Shown here: positions 36,576 to 62,400 of the stretch, piece by piece
Numbering within the stretch: the first letter of the stretch is position 1
Layout of the letters: each line of letters begins with the position of its first letter
Assembly: GCF_028858725.1 (NCBI RefSeq)
Contig: NC_084790.1
Coordinates: forward strand, 560,501 to 624,500
Direction: 5' to 3'
DNA from: Colius striatus
Lineage: Eukaryota > Chordata > Aves > Coliiformes > Coliidae
Length of the DNA stretch: 64,000 nucleotides
Position numbers and translations under genes: made by a program
The notes under the pieces: model-generated
Databases searched by the model: none
What the model was told of the DNA's origin: nothing
Seen by the model: only the letters and a program-made list of their open reading frames with translations

Positions 36576-38003
36576 AGTGTAACAAATTCAGCTGATGCTG
36601 CAGGAGACCAAAGGGAAAGAGCATCACTTTCTTAAGGAGCATATGACTCAAAAAGACAGCCCCAGTGCTGAACGTTGCCCTGCTGTTTTTTAGGTGAACT
36701 TCACTTGAGAACCGCCAGTGCTCCTGCTCCTCTGTGTTCCCCCAGAGCAGGATGGATGTGGCAGGGCCTGCCTGGCTTTTGGGGAGCTGTTTCTCTGTTC
36801 AGCCTGGGTGCAGACAGCCCCTGGAAAAGCCACAGCACCCTGCCTAGCACCTGTGATTTCCTGGTGTGCAAAGGCTTCAGCAAGCACTCTCAGAGCTCAC
36901 ACCTCCCTCTGCTCGTGCTGTGGGTCACACAAGGGTGAGCATGCATGAATATACCCAAAAAATCCTCAAACCACTCTGAAAATACACCCCAAGAGCTCAA
37001 AGCTTAAGGCACTGAGGGCCCAGCTGCCCAGCCGAGCTGTGAGCGTGTTTTGACATGAGGGGAGCAGCACAGAGCCTGGTGCCACCCCGTCAGGGCTGAG
37101 CAGGGCCTGGCAGAGCCAGCACTGAGAGCTTCCACCAAGGCTGCAGCGAAACCCAGACCCTGCCTGAGCCCTTCCCCCTCCCTGGGACGGTGCCTGGATG
37201 GGACAGTTCCCATCAAGGCCCAAGTCAGCGGTGGGAGGATGGAGAGATAAACCCCTCCCTGTGCACACCGAGGAACAGCACAGCCTCTTCCTGCCCCCGC
37301 CGCCAGCAAGGCCTCGGAGAGCAGCAGCTGCCAGGGCAGGGGGGAGAGCTGAAGGTGAGGGCTGCAAGCAAAGCTCTTTCTGGGAACAAAGTCCTTCTCT
37401 GATTCAAGAAACAAGTGTCTGCGGGGAAGGGTGGGAGGTGAAACCAAGAACCCAGCTACTCATGGCTGTTATTTTCCCCCTGCAGAAGGCTTGATGTAGA
37501 GATGATGCTACTCAAAGCCCTACAGAGACGTGAAGTTTCTTCTGCAGCTGAGGAGGAAGTTTGCCAGCTCTTCTTGGCACAAACAACCGCAGCTGCACTG
37601 AAGATACCCAACCTCCTGCCGGGGCAAGCGCCGCCGCTGCCGGGCTCACGTGGGAAGCCGAGCACCAGGCGTCCTGGCCCAGCCCCTGGGCTGCTGAGAA
37701 GCACAACCACGTTCCTCTGAAAAGCAGGAATTTCCACCCACCACTCTCAAGCTCAATCTAACGCTCACACCCAAAACAAGTGACTCCCCCTGTGCCGGGG
37801 AACACCTCAGCTCGGGCCGTGGCCTGGAACTGGATCGGAAGAGACGCCAGAAGCGAGGCCCGAGCGCAGCGAGCTGCTGCTCCGCTATCCTACTTCAGCA
37901 CAAGCCACCAGTACCTGCACTTGCTGCTCCCCTGCAGGGCTGGCTGGAAGCTTTTGCAATTCCTTCTTTCACCAAGGTAAAAACCTCCAGAGCAGGAAGA
38001 GCT
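36576..38003 (-). other. MAP3K14 3' flank or proximal 3' UTR
   Basis: Unique sequence directly after the MAP3K14 stop codon on the minus strand. No further coding exon is supported on either strand. It must include at least the start of the 3' UTR. Confidence 0.5.
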
Positions 38004-51204
<13,201 letters not shown>

Positions 51205-51224
51205 TTCCCAGCTTCAGAGAGTCA

Positions 51225-53134
51225 CTGAGGAAGAACAAAAACACCAAAAGCAAAACACTTGTCAAAATACTTCAGAGGCAGGAGCGGCTTCAAGCTCAGG
51301 AGAAACAGGAGGCTGCTCAAGGTCCTACCCAGCCTCTGAGCAGGGAGCTGAAGAGGAACCCAAGACTGCCAGCTCTCCATCCCCAACTCATATCACTCAA
51401 GAGCTGAATAATCAATATTGCTCTCAGGGCTAAAGACGTGAGACCACACAGGTATCAAAGGGAGATTTATTCCATAGTGTATTCCATTAGCTGAAATGCA
51501 AACAGTGGCACCATGAGGAAGTGGGAACTCCTGGATCACTGAACAGGAACAACAGTCACTCAAACAAAAGGAAAAAGAGAGGACAAAAGCTTTTCTTCTG
51601 GAGTGCACCAAGGAGAAATGGCACTGCTCTCACACCACACCAATGGCTATGAAACCCTGCTCATTGCCTCCTTCCCTCTACTCAGCCACCCTCAAACCAT
51701 TTCTCAATTTGCCTTCCAAAGAAAGAAGGCCAGGCAACGAGCCTGCCCTGCAGAACTCCTCCCTCCCTTCCCTTCATCCCAAACAACTTTTGAAAGCCTT
51801 GGTCAGGCCTGACAAAAGCAGAGCTCAGGCAGTGTGTGGGGTTAGTGCAAGTTGGTGAAGAGAGAGGCCAGTGCTGGGGCTGGAAAAGACCATCCCTTGG
51901 CTTGGCAGCAGCTGGTGAGTCACTGAGGGCGAGCTGCTGGCTGACCAGGGAGCCTCAAAGGGTTCCACACAAGCCTCAGCACATGCCAAATCTTGGCAGC
52001 ACAGAGGAAGGTGGGAGGGAGGCTGAGGTGGAAAGGGAGAAGCTTCAAAGCATCACGGAAGCAAGGCACTGCAGGGCAGCACAGGGGTGTATTGTGAGGG
52101 GAAAGCCAGGCACGTGCAGGAGGAGTTCCCTGGACTGAGGAGCAGCCTGCAGGAACTGAGGCTTTGCTTTAGCCCTTGATCCCCTCACCTTGGGTTCTGC
52201 AAAGGTTATAATCAGAGTATGTCCTATTGCCCCTTAACTGTAGAGGTCACTTCCTCGTGCCAGTCCTCTCACAGCTGGAGCTCCAAGTCTTAAAAAGAAC
52301 ATTTCCACCATTAAACCCCCTGTGAAAAACCCAGCAACAGGTGTCCAGCGCTACCAACCCAGCACAAGACGAGGAGCAGGGGCGCTGGAACAGAGGCCAG
52401 CAAAACAACACCTCAGGACTCCCTCAGAAGCACACCTTTGAGGCCTCCAAGTTTTGGGTTTCCCTTTCCCTTTTTCATTTTACCTCCTGCCTGGGGCAAG
52501 AGGGCATTTACTCTAACAGGCTCCTGGCAACACAGAGCTCAATCAGGAAAATGACAAAGCCAGTGGGTGCCTAAAGGACCACCAAGGGAAGGGGAAGGGA
52601 GCCCTTCTGGAGCCAAGTGAACCTTGGTGTGATGTGCAAATGAGTCACCTAACAACCTGGCAGGTATACAAGGAAAGTCAACAATGACCACATTCAGTGC
52701 TAAACAGAGAACAGCTGCTGTGCAAAAGAAGTGCTGATGACAGTATCCCACTCATTACCCCGTTCTGCTCCCTCTCCTCTACACAAATTATGTCAAATCT
52801 CAGTGCTGTAAAATAATCCCTTGGAGCAGCAGAAAGAGGCCCTGCCAGATGACTAACCCAAGCCACCAGTGACCAAACTGACAAGTTCCCAGCTATTTTT
52901 ATACTCACTCTCTCCTGATTTGCATTAACTCCTCACCCTCCTCTCACCTTCAAGGACCTTCAAGGTCCGTGGAGCAAACCTATCCCCATCACTTCATTCT
53001 ACCTGTCACTCCTCAGCTTAGGTAAAGGACAGCAGAGGGAGGGCAGAAGCAAAACCACAAGCCCTTGTAGCCCTCTGAAATGGAAGAGAGTCACAAGGAA
53101 ATGCTACTGAGTTTAAAGTCAACAAAGCACATAC
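51225..53134 (-). other. MAP3K14 intron upstream of the ATG exon
   Basis: The acceptor (GTTCTTCCTCAG on the minus strand) ends at 51225 and the exon runs from 51224 through the ATG. Upstream DNA shows no coding potential I can support and no recognised repeat. Confidence 0.6.
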
Positions 53135-53215
53135 CTCACTGAGAAGAGAGAGGTAGGTGTCGGGCGCAGCAGTTGCGCTCCAGCGGCACTCAGACAGCTT
53201 AAGTGTGACTCAGGT
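53135..53215 (-). other. Candidate non-coding 5' exon of MAP3K14
   Basis: On the minus strand an acceptor-like CCTCCTAG at 53216–53223 and a donor CAGTGAG|GTATGTG at 53135/53134 bound an 81-bp segment. It lies between the CpG-island exon and the ATG exon and has a more CpG-rich core (GCGCCCGACACC). It could be an optional 5' UTR exon; expression data are needed. Confidence 0.3.
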
Positions 53216-53223
53216 CTAGGAGG

Positions 53224-56200
53224 CTGTGTGGGCACAGAGGCTGCAAGCCCTGCCCAGGTTAACTGCTGCCACACAGTTTTCAGGTTCTTCTAAGAATCAC
53301 AAACCCAACCATTACAAACAAAAGGCATAAGTTGTGATGAAAACAACAAGAACCAGGACTTGGAGCTGAGTTGTGAAGCGAAACTTGTCTCGAAGTTGCG
53401 TGCTCAGAACTGAACAGGCTGATCTCGGCTCTGTGCCCTTGGAGGGGCAAAGCATTTGCAGGCCCTGTCAGCTGGATGTAGGCACTGGGTCTCTCAGGCA
53501 CAGGCCCTGTGGGCAGCCCTTCTTAGGGCCACTTTAGACCAAAGGGAGCCTCGGGAGCACCAAACGGGTACCTGAGGTTCCACGGCGAGACCACTAAGAA
53601 CAGGATTTACCCACATGAGCTGCAGTTGCATCTGCCTGTTTACTTGCCACCACTCCAGGATGAGCACAGCTTCCTGTACAGACATAAGCTACGTCCCTGC
53701 AACATGAGGAGCTTCAAGTTCCTGAGCAGGAGGGTGGTTGCTCATACCCCAAACTGTTTCTCTGCTTTTCAAGTTCTCCTCTCCCTCATCCAGATCACTC
53801 AGACACAACTGTAACTCTTGATTTCTGTGCCTCTGACCTTCCTCCTCCTGGAGACGTGTGTATGGGCTCATTATTTGCAAGGGAACAAAGGGAAGTTGGG
53901 TAATGATGCAGTAAATAGAAGTGCACACTGCAGTCCCAACCCACAGCGGGCTTTGCCAGCAGTGCTAAAGACAACTCGCTCCTTACGTTCACTGAGCCCT
54001 TCCTCTCAGCTCTGGGTAACCAGTGCTAGTTCTCACTGCTGTGAAAAGGAAAGTGTGTTTTTACAGCAGGAAAGGCAAACCCAGTGCCAGTTGTGCTGGG
54101 GGAGGCATTGGTCTTCCCTGTGCTCTTGGGAGAAAGGAGCACCCTGGTGCTGTCAGCTGAGATTTGCATGGAGGCAGCACTAAGGAGACACTCAACCGTC
54201 ACTACTGTAAGACAGAACCGTGCACTTTCTGCTCCTTTAAAACCTCCTCCCTCCACCCTTCTCTAAACAAGTCCCTCTTCAGCTCTTCCATCTCAACTGG
54301 AAGTTATTTGTAGCAAGGACCTTAAAAGAACATGTCTGTGTTTCATGGAGTTACCGTGTATACAGAGACTGAGAGCTGGGAAAAGCACTGAAACGCTGCA
54401 GCACAGCCTAACATGGGATCCTGCTCCCTCTGCCTGCCTGGGATCTCCCTTAACAACGGCTTTGGGGAGAATTCCAGTTAACATTTTGTGGAGTAGCTCA
54501 TAGATTTGGTTCAAAAAGATGTGGGAAAGAGCTTTAAAACACACATGAGGCCTCATGAGTCTGCTTCCAAGGGTGTAGATTTCTTCTCCCTGTCTGAATG
54601 TGACTGTTCAGCTGCAGTTTCACATTGACATTTAGTTTGACAAGAAAAAAAAATGATGTTGTCTGAGTGAGGTTTCCCACTTCCTTATTGAGAAGAGTTT
54701 TATGAGCAATGCATTCACTTGGGTCAGCCACCTCTGCTGCTGCTATACTCAAACACAACCAGCATTTCAGCACTGTTGCTTTGCTGACCACTACAACAAA
54801 GCAACAGCTGGGAAGAGCAGGGAACTTATGCATCCCTAGAGTGGGACTGAGAAGAGCACACACACACTTTTTGGGAACCTTCTAGTCCTACCAACTGCCA
54901 GTAAGTACTCAAGCAAAGTGCCAATGCAGCCAAAGGAGCCTTTCCTCAGTACTAACCACAAAATCATCATACAAAGACACTGAACCTTGTCAAAAAGCAT
55001 ATGTTTCACCCCCAAAAGCACACATTTCACCCCTAAACCCCTAAAAGCACACATTTCACCCCAAAAGCATGTGTTTCACCCCTAAACCCCCAAAAGCACA
55101 CATTTCACCCCCAAAAGCATGTGTCTCACCCTTAAACCCCCAAAAGCACACATTTCACCCCCAAAAGCATGTGTTTCACCCTCAGACCCCCAAAAGCACA
55201 CATTTCACCCCCAAAAGCATGTGTTTCACCCTCAAACCCCCAAAAGCACGTTTCACCCCCAAAAGCATGTTTCACCCCTAAACGCCCAAAAGCACACATT
55301 TCACCCCCAAACCCCCAAAAGCACACATTTCACCCCCAAAAGCATGTTTCACCCCTAAACCCTCAAAAGCACACGTTTCACCAGAGGAAAAACCCAAAAA
55401 GATGACGCTTGTTGAAACACCAAATCCCACTACAGACCTGGTCTGGGGCCCAAGGAGCAGACAAATACATACAGCCCCTTCAATCCCCCACCCCACTCCC
55501 CTCCGTCCCTGCCTCCTTGCCACTGCCTTTCTCTGCCTGGATGCCATGGAGAGCTCCCTTGCCTGCCCCTGTTTCAGATGGAACTGAAATTAAGAGGGTT
55601 CCGGTTTCAGCTGTGTCAGTTTGAGGCTTGTTATTGTAGCATGAGCTGGGGGTGATTATTTAAACAAGCTGAGTGCTGTCAGCAAAGAGGAGTTTCAATT
55701 TGTGTCAGAAAGGACTTAATAATAATTAGAAAAAAGTTGTAGCACTCACCACACCCCCTGCCTTCAAACACCCCTGATGCTGTTTTAGGAGAAACTTCCC
55801 TTGTGTATCTAAGAGTTCCAAGGTAAAAATAAATTGAATGCCTGACTGATTAAAATCCTGATGAGTCAGATCACCAGTTGCTATTCCAGGATGCTCACAG
55901 CCTTCACCTCCTCATCTCTAACCACTGTTATCCATCTGTCTGTCCAAGGGGCTCCTGGACACCCTTGTCTGCTTCCCCCCAGTCCCTTGCAGGTTGTCTG
56001 GTACCTGCTGCACACAGGTTTAGCTGAACATCACCAGGTAAGGCTGCAAGTTCTGCCTAAACAGCTGAAAGGTGGCTGAAAGCTCTGCCTAAACCACCAC
56101 AGAAGTGCCTGTTGCAAGGATTTTGCTATCAGCCATGTGTTCATGAGCAAGTTATGGTACAAGTGATAGTGAGTATGTAAACACATCCTTTAAAGTGGTT

Positions 56201-58629
56201 TGATAGTAAATACTTCAAAATCCTGCTTCAGCCACCTGGGCTGCTTACTCTAAACATCAGGATAATGAGCTGCATCTGTCTTTTTAGTTGCCAGACATGA
56301 GGATATTGCACTAGTTTTGTTACAAAGTCTGTAGGAAAATATTTGACTGGGTTTAAACCATCAGCAGAATTTCCAACAGGATCTAAACACACCTCTCTCC
56401 ATTTCCTCAAGTGCAAGCCTGGCTGCAACTCACTCCTCAACAATTCTCTTCATGTTGTTGAACAAATATATGAATAACACCATTTGCCCAGAGTTTATAA
56501 ACACAACCACATCCCCATTCATTCAAAGAAGAGGCTAATTTTTCCAAACTGCTTTGCAAACAAGTAGAACAGAACAAACTTCAACCTGGCGAGGTTTTGT
56601 TTCCCAGCCTGGCTCAGCTGTTCCCACACAGACCAAACTACATCCTGCTTTTTAAGATCCACTTGTGGAGTGAAGCAGTTTCCTGAATTATAACAAGATG
56701 ATATCACAAAGCACCTAAGTGGGCAACTTCCATCAATACCCACAAATACAGATGAAAACCAATTCTGCCCAGGCAGGCAGGACCCAGTTTTCCCCAGTTG
56801 ATCCTACACAGTGCTTTGCAGCCTTACATTTGAAATCCCATTCATGAAATGTCATGTAGGTCTACAAGGAAGCAGTAAGGCTGAAAAGCAAGTTCCATTC
56901 AGTATAGACAGAAGCATTTCTGTGTAAGCTTAATTTATGATTGGTCCTGCAAATTCAGTTATGATGATTTCATGCTGTAAAGTACAAGTGTGAACTGACC
57001 AGAAGAGTTTCTAACTGTCCAGCCTGAGCAAACTCCCATGAGACAAACTCCCATACCAACTGCAAAAGAGAACCTGCCTTTTCAACAAGACAAGGTCCAT
57101 GTTCTTTGAGTCCAGGGCACTAAACTGTGGCACTAAACTATGATCAGCAAAGCCCAGTTTCCTACAGACTGAAGTCTGACCTGTCTAACCCTCACAGGCC
57201 TCCCTCTGCTCCTTCCAAGCATCCTCTTGGTCTCCCCTCTCCAGCATCTCCAGACTTTCCCAACTCAGTTCTCTTTTACTCTGAGCCAGCTGCTCCTCTT
57301 GGAGCTTGGAAATCTTTCTCTGTGCCTTTGTCTCCATCACACAATTGGACAGCAAACTTCAAAAGTCACAGAGGCAGCATGATCACCTTTGCCTCCATCC
57401 TCTTAACAATAGTTAGGCACCACAGCACTGTTACAACCAAAGCTCAGCTCTACCATCTCACATTTAACAATGAAATAAGATGAAGCACAGACAGTGGCAA
57501 AGTTTATTAACTCCAGCAACGTCAGATCAGGTCCCACCTAAACCCTTTGGGTGTTTTAGTTGTTGTGTGTTTGTTTGGTTTACTCCTTCTCCACAGCATG
57601 CTATACAAAGATCCACTCTCTTAAAGCAGTTAAAATTTAATAGTTAATAGCAAATGACTCATTCTGAAGGAATCTGGTGGCTGTGCCAATAGCAGATTTT
57701 AACTCAGTTAAAAGGCAGTAAAGCAGCACTCTGCAGACAGGGATTTCAGAGCCTGATTCAATTTGCTTTTATCACCAATGTCACAGCAAAGAGGCTGCGA
57801 GTTATTACTCATAAAAGAGCTGAGAAAGCCAGTTGAAAAAGAAATGTAGACGTTGTTTATGGATGCCAGTTTCAGATTGCTGCTTCTTACACGTGCAAAG
57901 CACTCAACACACGTTTCTAATGTAACCGATTAAAGCAGACAGGAAGCATCTGAGATCAACCACAGCAGCAACTTATTAATCAGCAACGAAGCCCGAAGAA
58001 AAAAAAAGAGTCATGTCAAAGAGAAGCAGGAGGGAGCGGTGAATATGCGAGGCGAGCAGACGGGCAGCTTCACCCAACTCCAGATCCTATTCAGCTGTGT
58101 ATTTTGATTAGCTGATCTCAGGCCTGCCTCCTGCTTCCCTCTCCGGGGCCAGCGATCGCTTTGGCAAGCGGCACCCCGCAACACCCGATGGACGCGGCAA
58201 CGCCTGCGGCTTCACCTCTCTCTCCGACGGGTGCTCCTGGACGGGCGCGGCGGGCGGCGGGGTCGGCCAGCTCCAGAGGCCGAGGACAGGAGCTCCTGAG
58301 CTTCCCAGGCTGCAAGACAAGCACCCGGGATCAGCGCTGCGCAGAGCGCAGGAGGGCGCGCTGCAGCGGGTGCCGGGAGCAGCCCGTTAGCCGGCAGGTC
58401 CCGCCCGGGGCTCCCCGCGGGCGGCCAGGGCCCAGGGTCCCACTCTGCGGCCGGGGCCGGGCACGGGGCTCCCTCACACTCTCCTCCCGCCGGCGGCCGC
58501 GGAAGCGGCGGCACCGGGCCCTGCGGGACACACGTGCCGCGGGGCTCCCGCGCCCAACGCCACGGCCGCGGCCCAACGCCGCCGAGGCGGGTACCGGCCC
58601 CAGCCCCGCTCCGCGCCCCCCGCACGTAC
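53224..58629 (-). other. Putative MAP3K14 intron 1
   Basis: 5.4 kb of mostly AT-balanced unique DNA between the CpG-island exon and the candidate second 5' exon. The only clear structure is the ~50-bp minisatellite at 55 kb. No coding exon is supported on either strand. Confidence 0.55.
54992..55385. repeat. ~50-bp minisatellite in MAP3K14 intron 1
   Basis: Two related half-units alternate: AAAGCACACATTTCACCCC and AAAGCATGTGTTTCACCC, the second followed by TAAACCCCCA or TCAAACCCCCA. There are about seven to eight full units, with half-unit losses towards the right. Open frames in both directions reflect the repeat only. Confidence 0.93.
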
Positions 58630-58740
58630 CGGCTCGGCTCGGCTCGGCACAGCCCGGCGCGGCCCCTCAGGCCTCCCCCGCGGCGCGCCGCTCACTGACA
58701 GGCGGCGGCCGCCGCTGGCCCCGCCCCCTCCCGCCCCGCA
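58630..58740 (-). other. MAP3K14: Predicted non-coding first exon of MAP3K14
   Basis: On the minus strand GAGCCGAGCCG|GTACGTGCGG gives a donor at 58630/58629 within the CpG island. The repeated GAGCC just before it and the start boundary (end coordinate approximate) are unproven. The exon would feed the 5' UTR that enters the ATG exon at 51224. Confidence 0.4.
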
Positions 58741-58766
58741 GCCAATCGCCGCCGCTCCCCGCCGCG

Positions 58767-58774
58767 TGACGTCA
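58767..58774. promoter_or_regulatory. Palindromic CRE (TGACGTCA)
   Basis: Perfect CREB/ATF consensus, 25 bp from a CCAAT box, close to the predicted MAP3K14 start. The palindrome could serve either direction. Confidence 0.6.
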
Positions 58775-59392
58775 CCCCGCTCCCGCCGCGCCTCCCGCCG
58801 CGCGCCACCAACCAGCGCGCCGGGCCCGGCGGGCCCCGGTGTGGCGGGGGAAGGCCGGAGGCGGGCGGCGAGCCGGCGGGGCGGGGCGGGTTTCCCAGAA
58901 GCGGGCGGGGCTTCCTGCTAAGCATTCCCCGCCTCACCCCCGCTTCCGCCCTCCGGGCGCCGCCGCCGCGCCGCGGACGCGCCTGCAGACAGAGGGGCTC
59001 CGCGAGGCCGGCGGCGCGGGGCAGCGCAGGCGCAGAGTGCGCAGGCGCGCGCGGAGGGAGACGGGGCGCGCGCTGTGCCCGTTAAGAGGCCGCCGGTGCC
59101 CTCACGCGCCTCACTCACGTCGCTTCGCGCCCCGAGCCCTCGCCTCCGTACCTCGCCCCAGGCCCCGGCCCCTCGCCCCGCCGGCCCCGGCCCCTCGCCT
59201 CAGGCCTCGGCCCCTCGCCCCGCACGCTCCCCTGGCCGGCAGCGCTCCCGGCTGCCCCGCCGCCCGCCGCCGCCTGAGGAAGGAGAGAAGACGGGCGCGG
59301 GCCGCAGCGGCGCTGGCCAGGCCGCGGTCCCGGGGCCGTAGCGGCTCGGTGTCCGTCCCGTCGCGTACGAGTCAGGGAGCTGCTGTAAAGCG

Positions 59393-59425
59393 ATGGCGCC
59401 CGGGCAGCTTTCCCCAGAAGATTTA
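59393..59425 (+). CDS. First coding exon of an unidentified gene (MAPGQLSPEDL...)
   Basis: The ATG at 59393 is in a favourable context (AAAGCGATGG) and is the first ATG after the GC-rich leader. Eleven codons read MAPGQLSPEDL, then a consensus-like donor TTA|GTAAGT in phase 0. I do not recognise the N-terminus. In human the next gene upstream of MAP3K14 that I recall, ARHGAP27, is on the other strand, so this gene may be inserted or rearranged relative to mammals. Too short for a function. Confidence 0.55.
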
Positions 59426-62400
59426 GTAAGTGCGGTTTGTGTGTAGGGGCAGCAGGGCTGTGGCGAGGGGAGCAGAGCTGCCGCAGCAGCGCTCGGGTTG
59501 TGGGCTGCCCCTGAGGTTTCTCTCTCAAGGAGCTCAGGCCTTCGAGTGACTTTTTGGTTGGTTTTTTCTCCCTCTGGGCTAAGACCTTGTTCCCTTTTAC
59601 CATTTCAATACTCAGAGGAAAGCTGCGAGGGGGGGGTGACTGCCTCAGATGGCAGAGCTGCATCAAGGCTACGGTAGAGAGGAGAGGAGCCTTCATCCCT
59701 GGCCATTGCAAGTGACTAGAAGAGTTTCAGTCCTGCCACGGACATAATAGTTTTGAGTAGTGCCAATCTCTGGTAACCTTGAAAGGTTTTCTTTTCCCCT
59801 CAGTCTCTGAAACTCTCCAGTAAGGAAATTACTCTTCTCATTCTTATTTGCCCAAGTAGCATTACCCTTTACTTTGATCCTAAATAAAGGGCTCAGTTGG
59901 GGTGATTCCTGCCCTTCCTTCAGAGACCTGGGGGCCATGGCAATGAAAAACTCTCAGAGCTTTCAAGAAAAAACCTGATAGACTCGCATACTCCTTGTGT
60001 GACACACAACATGCATTGCCCTGTGCTGCAGAATGGCTCGGTCTGGGTATGATCATTACTGCAGCAGTGCCCTGAGCTGGCTTGGAGTTTGCAGTAGCAA
60101 GATCCCATCTCCCTGCTCAGTACAGGCTCCATACAGGTGCTGTTCTTCCTCAGATTCTTCATGTAGTTTGGAGAGAACTCCTCAGTCCTGAGGGATCTCT
60201 CTGTAGCCCTGTATTGTGCAGAATACGCCACCGTTACCTGGTCACCGTTACAAAAGCAGAGTTAAGTGAACCTGTCAGGAGGTCACTATCCCACATGGTG
60301 TGTTGTAGCCCACAGGCTGTTCTGCAGGGTTACTGCAGTACTTCTGGAAATTATTAAAGTGGAAATCTAGGAGTGAGGTTGCTGTCATCAAGTCAGCTCT
60401 TGCAGGGTCTCTGGTCTTATGGTCAGCTCTGAGTAGGGTGGATGGAGAGAACTGAGCTTCAGGGATGGGCTCATGCTCTGTGTTCTCCTTTGCTGAGGCA
60501 GCATGTGCTACTGTCACTGAACCTGAGATCCCTCCCACCTCTAATGTCCCCTGAGTAAAGAATCACCCTTGTGTTCAAGCAGTAGGAAAACCTCAGTGGG
60601 GAAGGAGTTGCAAAGAGTGCTAATGACTGGTTACATCTTTTTCCACCTTTCTTGCTATCTTAATGCTTGCTTAAAGAGTGTGGGAAGTCTGCTGGTTGAG
60701 TTAAAGAACAATTAGAAATGATTACAATGCAGTACTCTTCAGAACTTTGATAACAGTTCTGCCTTTAGAAATGTGAGGGAGTCTTTACTGGGTTGTTTTT
60801 GCAGTTGAGGTGATCATCATGTTGCATGTGGAGGTATTTTATGACGTTGATATTTTTATCACAGTGAAGGCAAAAAAAAGCAAAGCTTTAGACAAAATAT
60901 ATCAGACTTTAATCCTCATGGTGTGGGTTTGGAACCAGCCACACTTTCTATTCAGCTTGCATTCTGTAATCTGAAGAGGGCAGACAGGTGTATGGGATGG
61001 AGAGTTTGGGAAGCATATTGCCAGGTTCATTACTGAAATGCAGAATACTCTGCTTCTCTTTTGTTAAGTTAGTTGAAATGAATCAATGGTCTCAATCATC
61101 TTACTGGGAGAGGAGCTTGTCACTCTTGAAGCTGTAAAGAGTGTCTTGAAAGCAGGAACAAAGTGTAAATAATGCAATAATGAGTGCTGCAGTAAGGGAG
61201 CAGTACTCACAGCAAACTAATAGCTCCAGGTGCAAGGAGTCCATTAGTTGGAAGTATCAGGAACACGTACTGATGTGTCAGAGTGCTTCTGACACCTCTG
61301 CAGCAGCAGAAGCCCGTTTGCAGGAGGATGAGGACATGCTGTGCCTGACCCAGCGACGCAGAAGCAGCCTGGCTGGTGAAGGCAATGCTGGGAGAGGGAC
61401 ACTGGCTGCCCAACCTCTGCTATACCCCTCCCCTGTAGTTAACAGGAGCCTGTTAAGCCAAGCTCTGGTTTCTGTTGCAGCAATAAAACCCACAAGCAGC
61501 TCAACGTGAGTACAGATGTAGCAAAGGCAAATGGAACTGTGGTCCGGTTTATGTGAATTGCACATGGTGTCTCAGTTACTCCATTTGGAGAGTTAACACA
61601 AACAGCTGCATCAATAATTGGTGCAAAATATGCATAACCCGTCCTTTGGGTGACCCAATAATGTCAAGACCTACTTCTCAGAATGTGTCCTGTGACTGGA
61701 GTTCCAGCTCAGAGAGCACAGCTTCACAAAAGGCCTTTTGTTCCTGCCTGGCTTGATTACTGGGATCTACTCTGAGACCAAAAAAAAAGCTTTTAACTTG
61801 GGGTTTTCGATGTGTTATTCCATCTTGTGCTCGCTGTGTGTGTGTGTGAGCCAAGAGCAGCGTGTTACAGATCGGGAGTTGTAAAGAACTTGAACCACGT
61901 GAGCCCTGGGTAGTGTGGACTTCACTCTGGATCTGGAGGTGGGGACAGCTCACACCACCTTGGCTGATCTTCAGCTCCTGTGGCACGTCACTGTCTTAAC
62001 AAAGGAGAATTCTGACTGCTTCCCCCTCCCTGCTGCCACCCTCAATGTTATGTGGCTACAAGTCTGTGCTCTCTAGTCCTAATCCCTCTTTTAGAAACCG
62101 AGGTCCAGCCCTTGTGTGCCGTGCTGAGCTGATGGCGCGGGAGGTGTGAGCCTCAGCTGCTGGCTTTCCCAGAGCTGCTTGCTTTGATTCAAGGTCACCT
62201 CTTGAAAAGAGTCACCTACTTCCACCTGAGTTGAAGTTTAATGCCCAGCCACGGCTCAGCCCTGCAGAGTATCACGGTGGGGTTTGGGGGTGCTGAGGCA
62301 GCTGGGTTGCCGGGTGAGCAGTGTCCCCCGGAGACGCACGCCTGCCATGGGCTGACCCCCCACCTCATGTGTGGGACGAGCTCCCCCAGCGTGGGTGAGG

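Larger units (their letters stand above)
58140..59460. promoter_or_regulatory. Shared CpG-island promoter, MAP3K14 (-) and divergent gene (+)
   Basis: About 1.3 kb of dense CpG. It contains the predicted minus-strand donor of MAP3K14 exon 1, a CCAAT box at 58742–58746, a palindromic CRE TGACGTCA at 58767–58774, GC boxes (GGGCGGGGC near 58905) and the + strand first coding exon at 59393. No TATA box is seen. The arrangement is that of a bidirectional CpG promoter with start sites roughly 0.5–0.7 kb apart (inferred). Confidence 0.7.

Noticed and set aside
55020-55070. Interstitial telomere repeat (CCCCTAAACCCCTAAAA)
   Set aside because: Only two CCCTAA-like matches, part of the ~50-bp minisatellite unit rather than a TTAGGG run.
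61463-61505. 25-bp micro-exon CAATAAAACCCAC... between a good acceptor and donor
   Set aside because: In the phase required by the first coding exon it opens CAA TAA, an immediate stop; kept only as part of the weak larger exon candidate.
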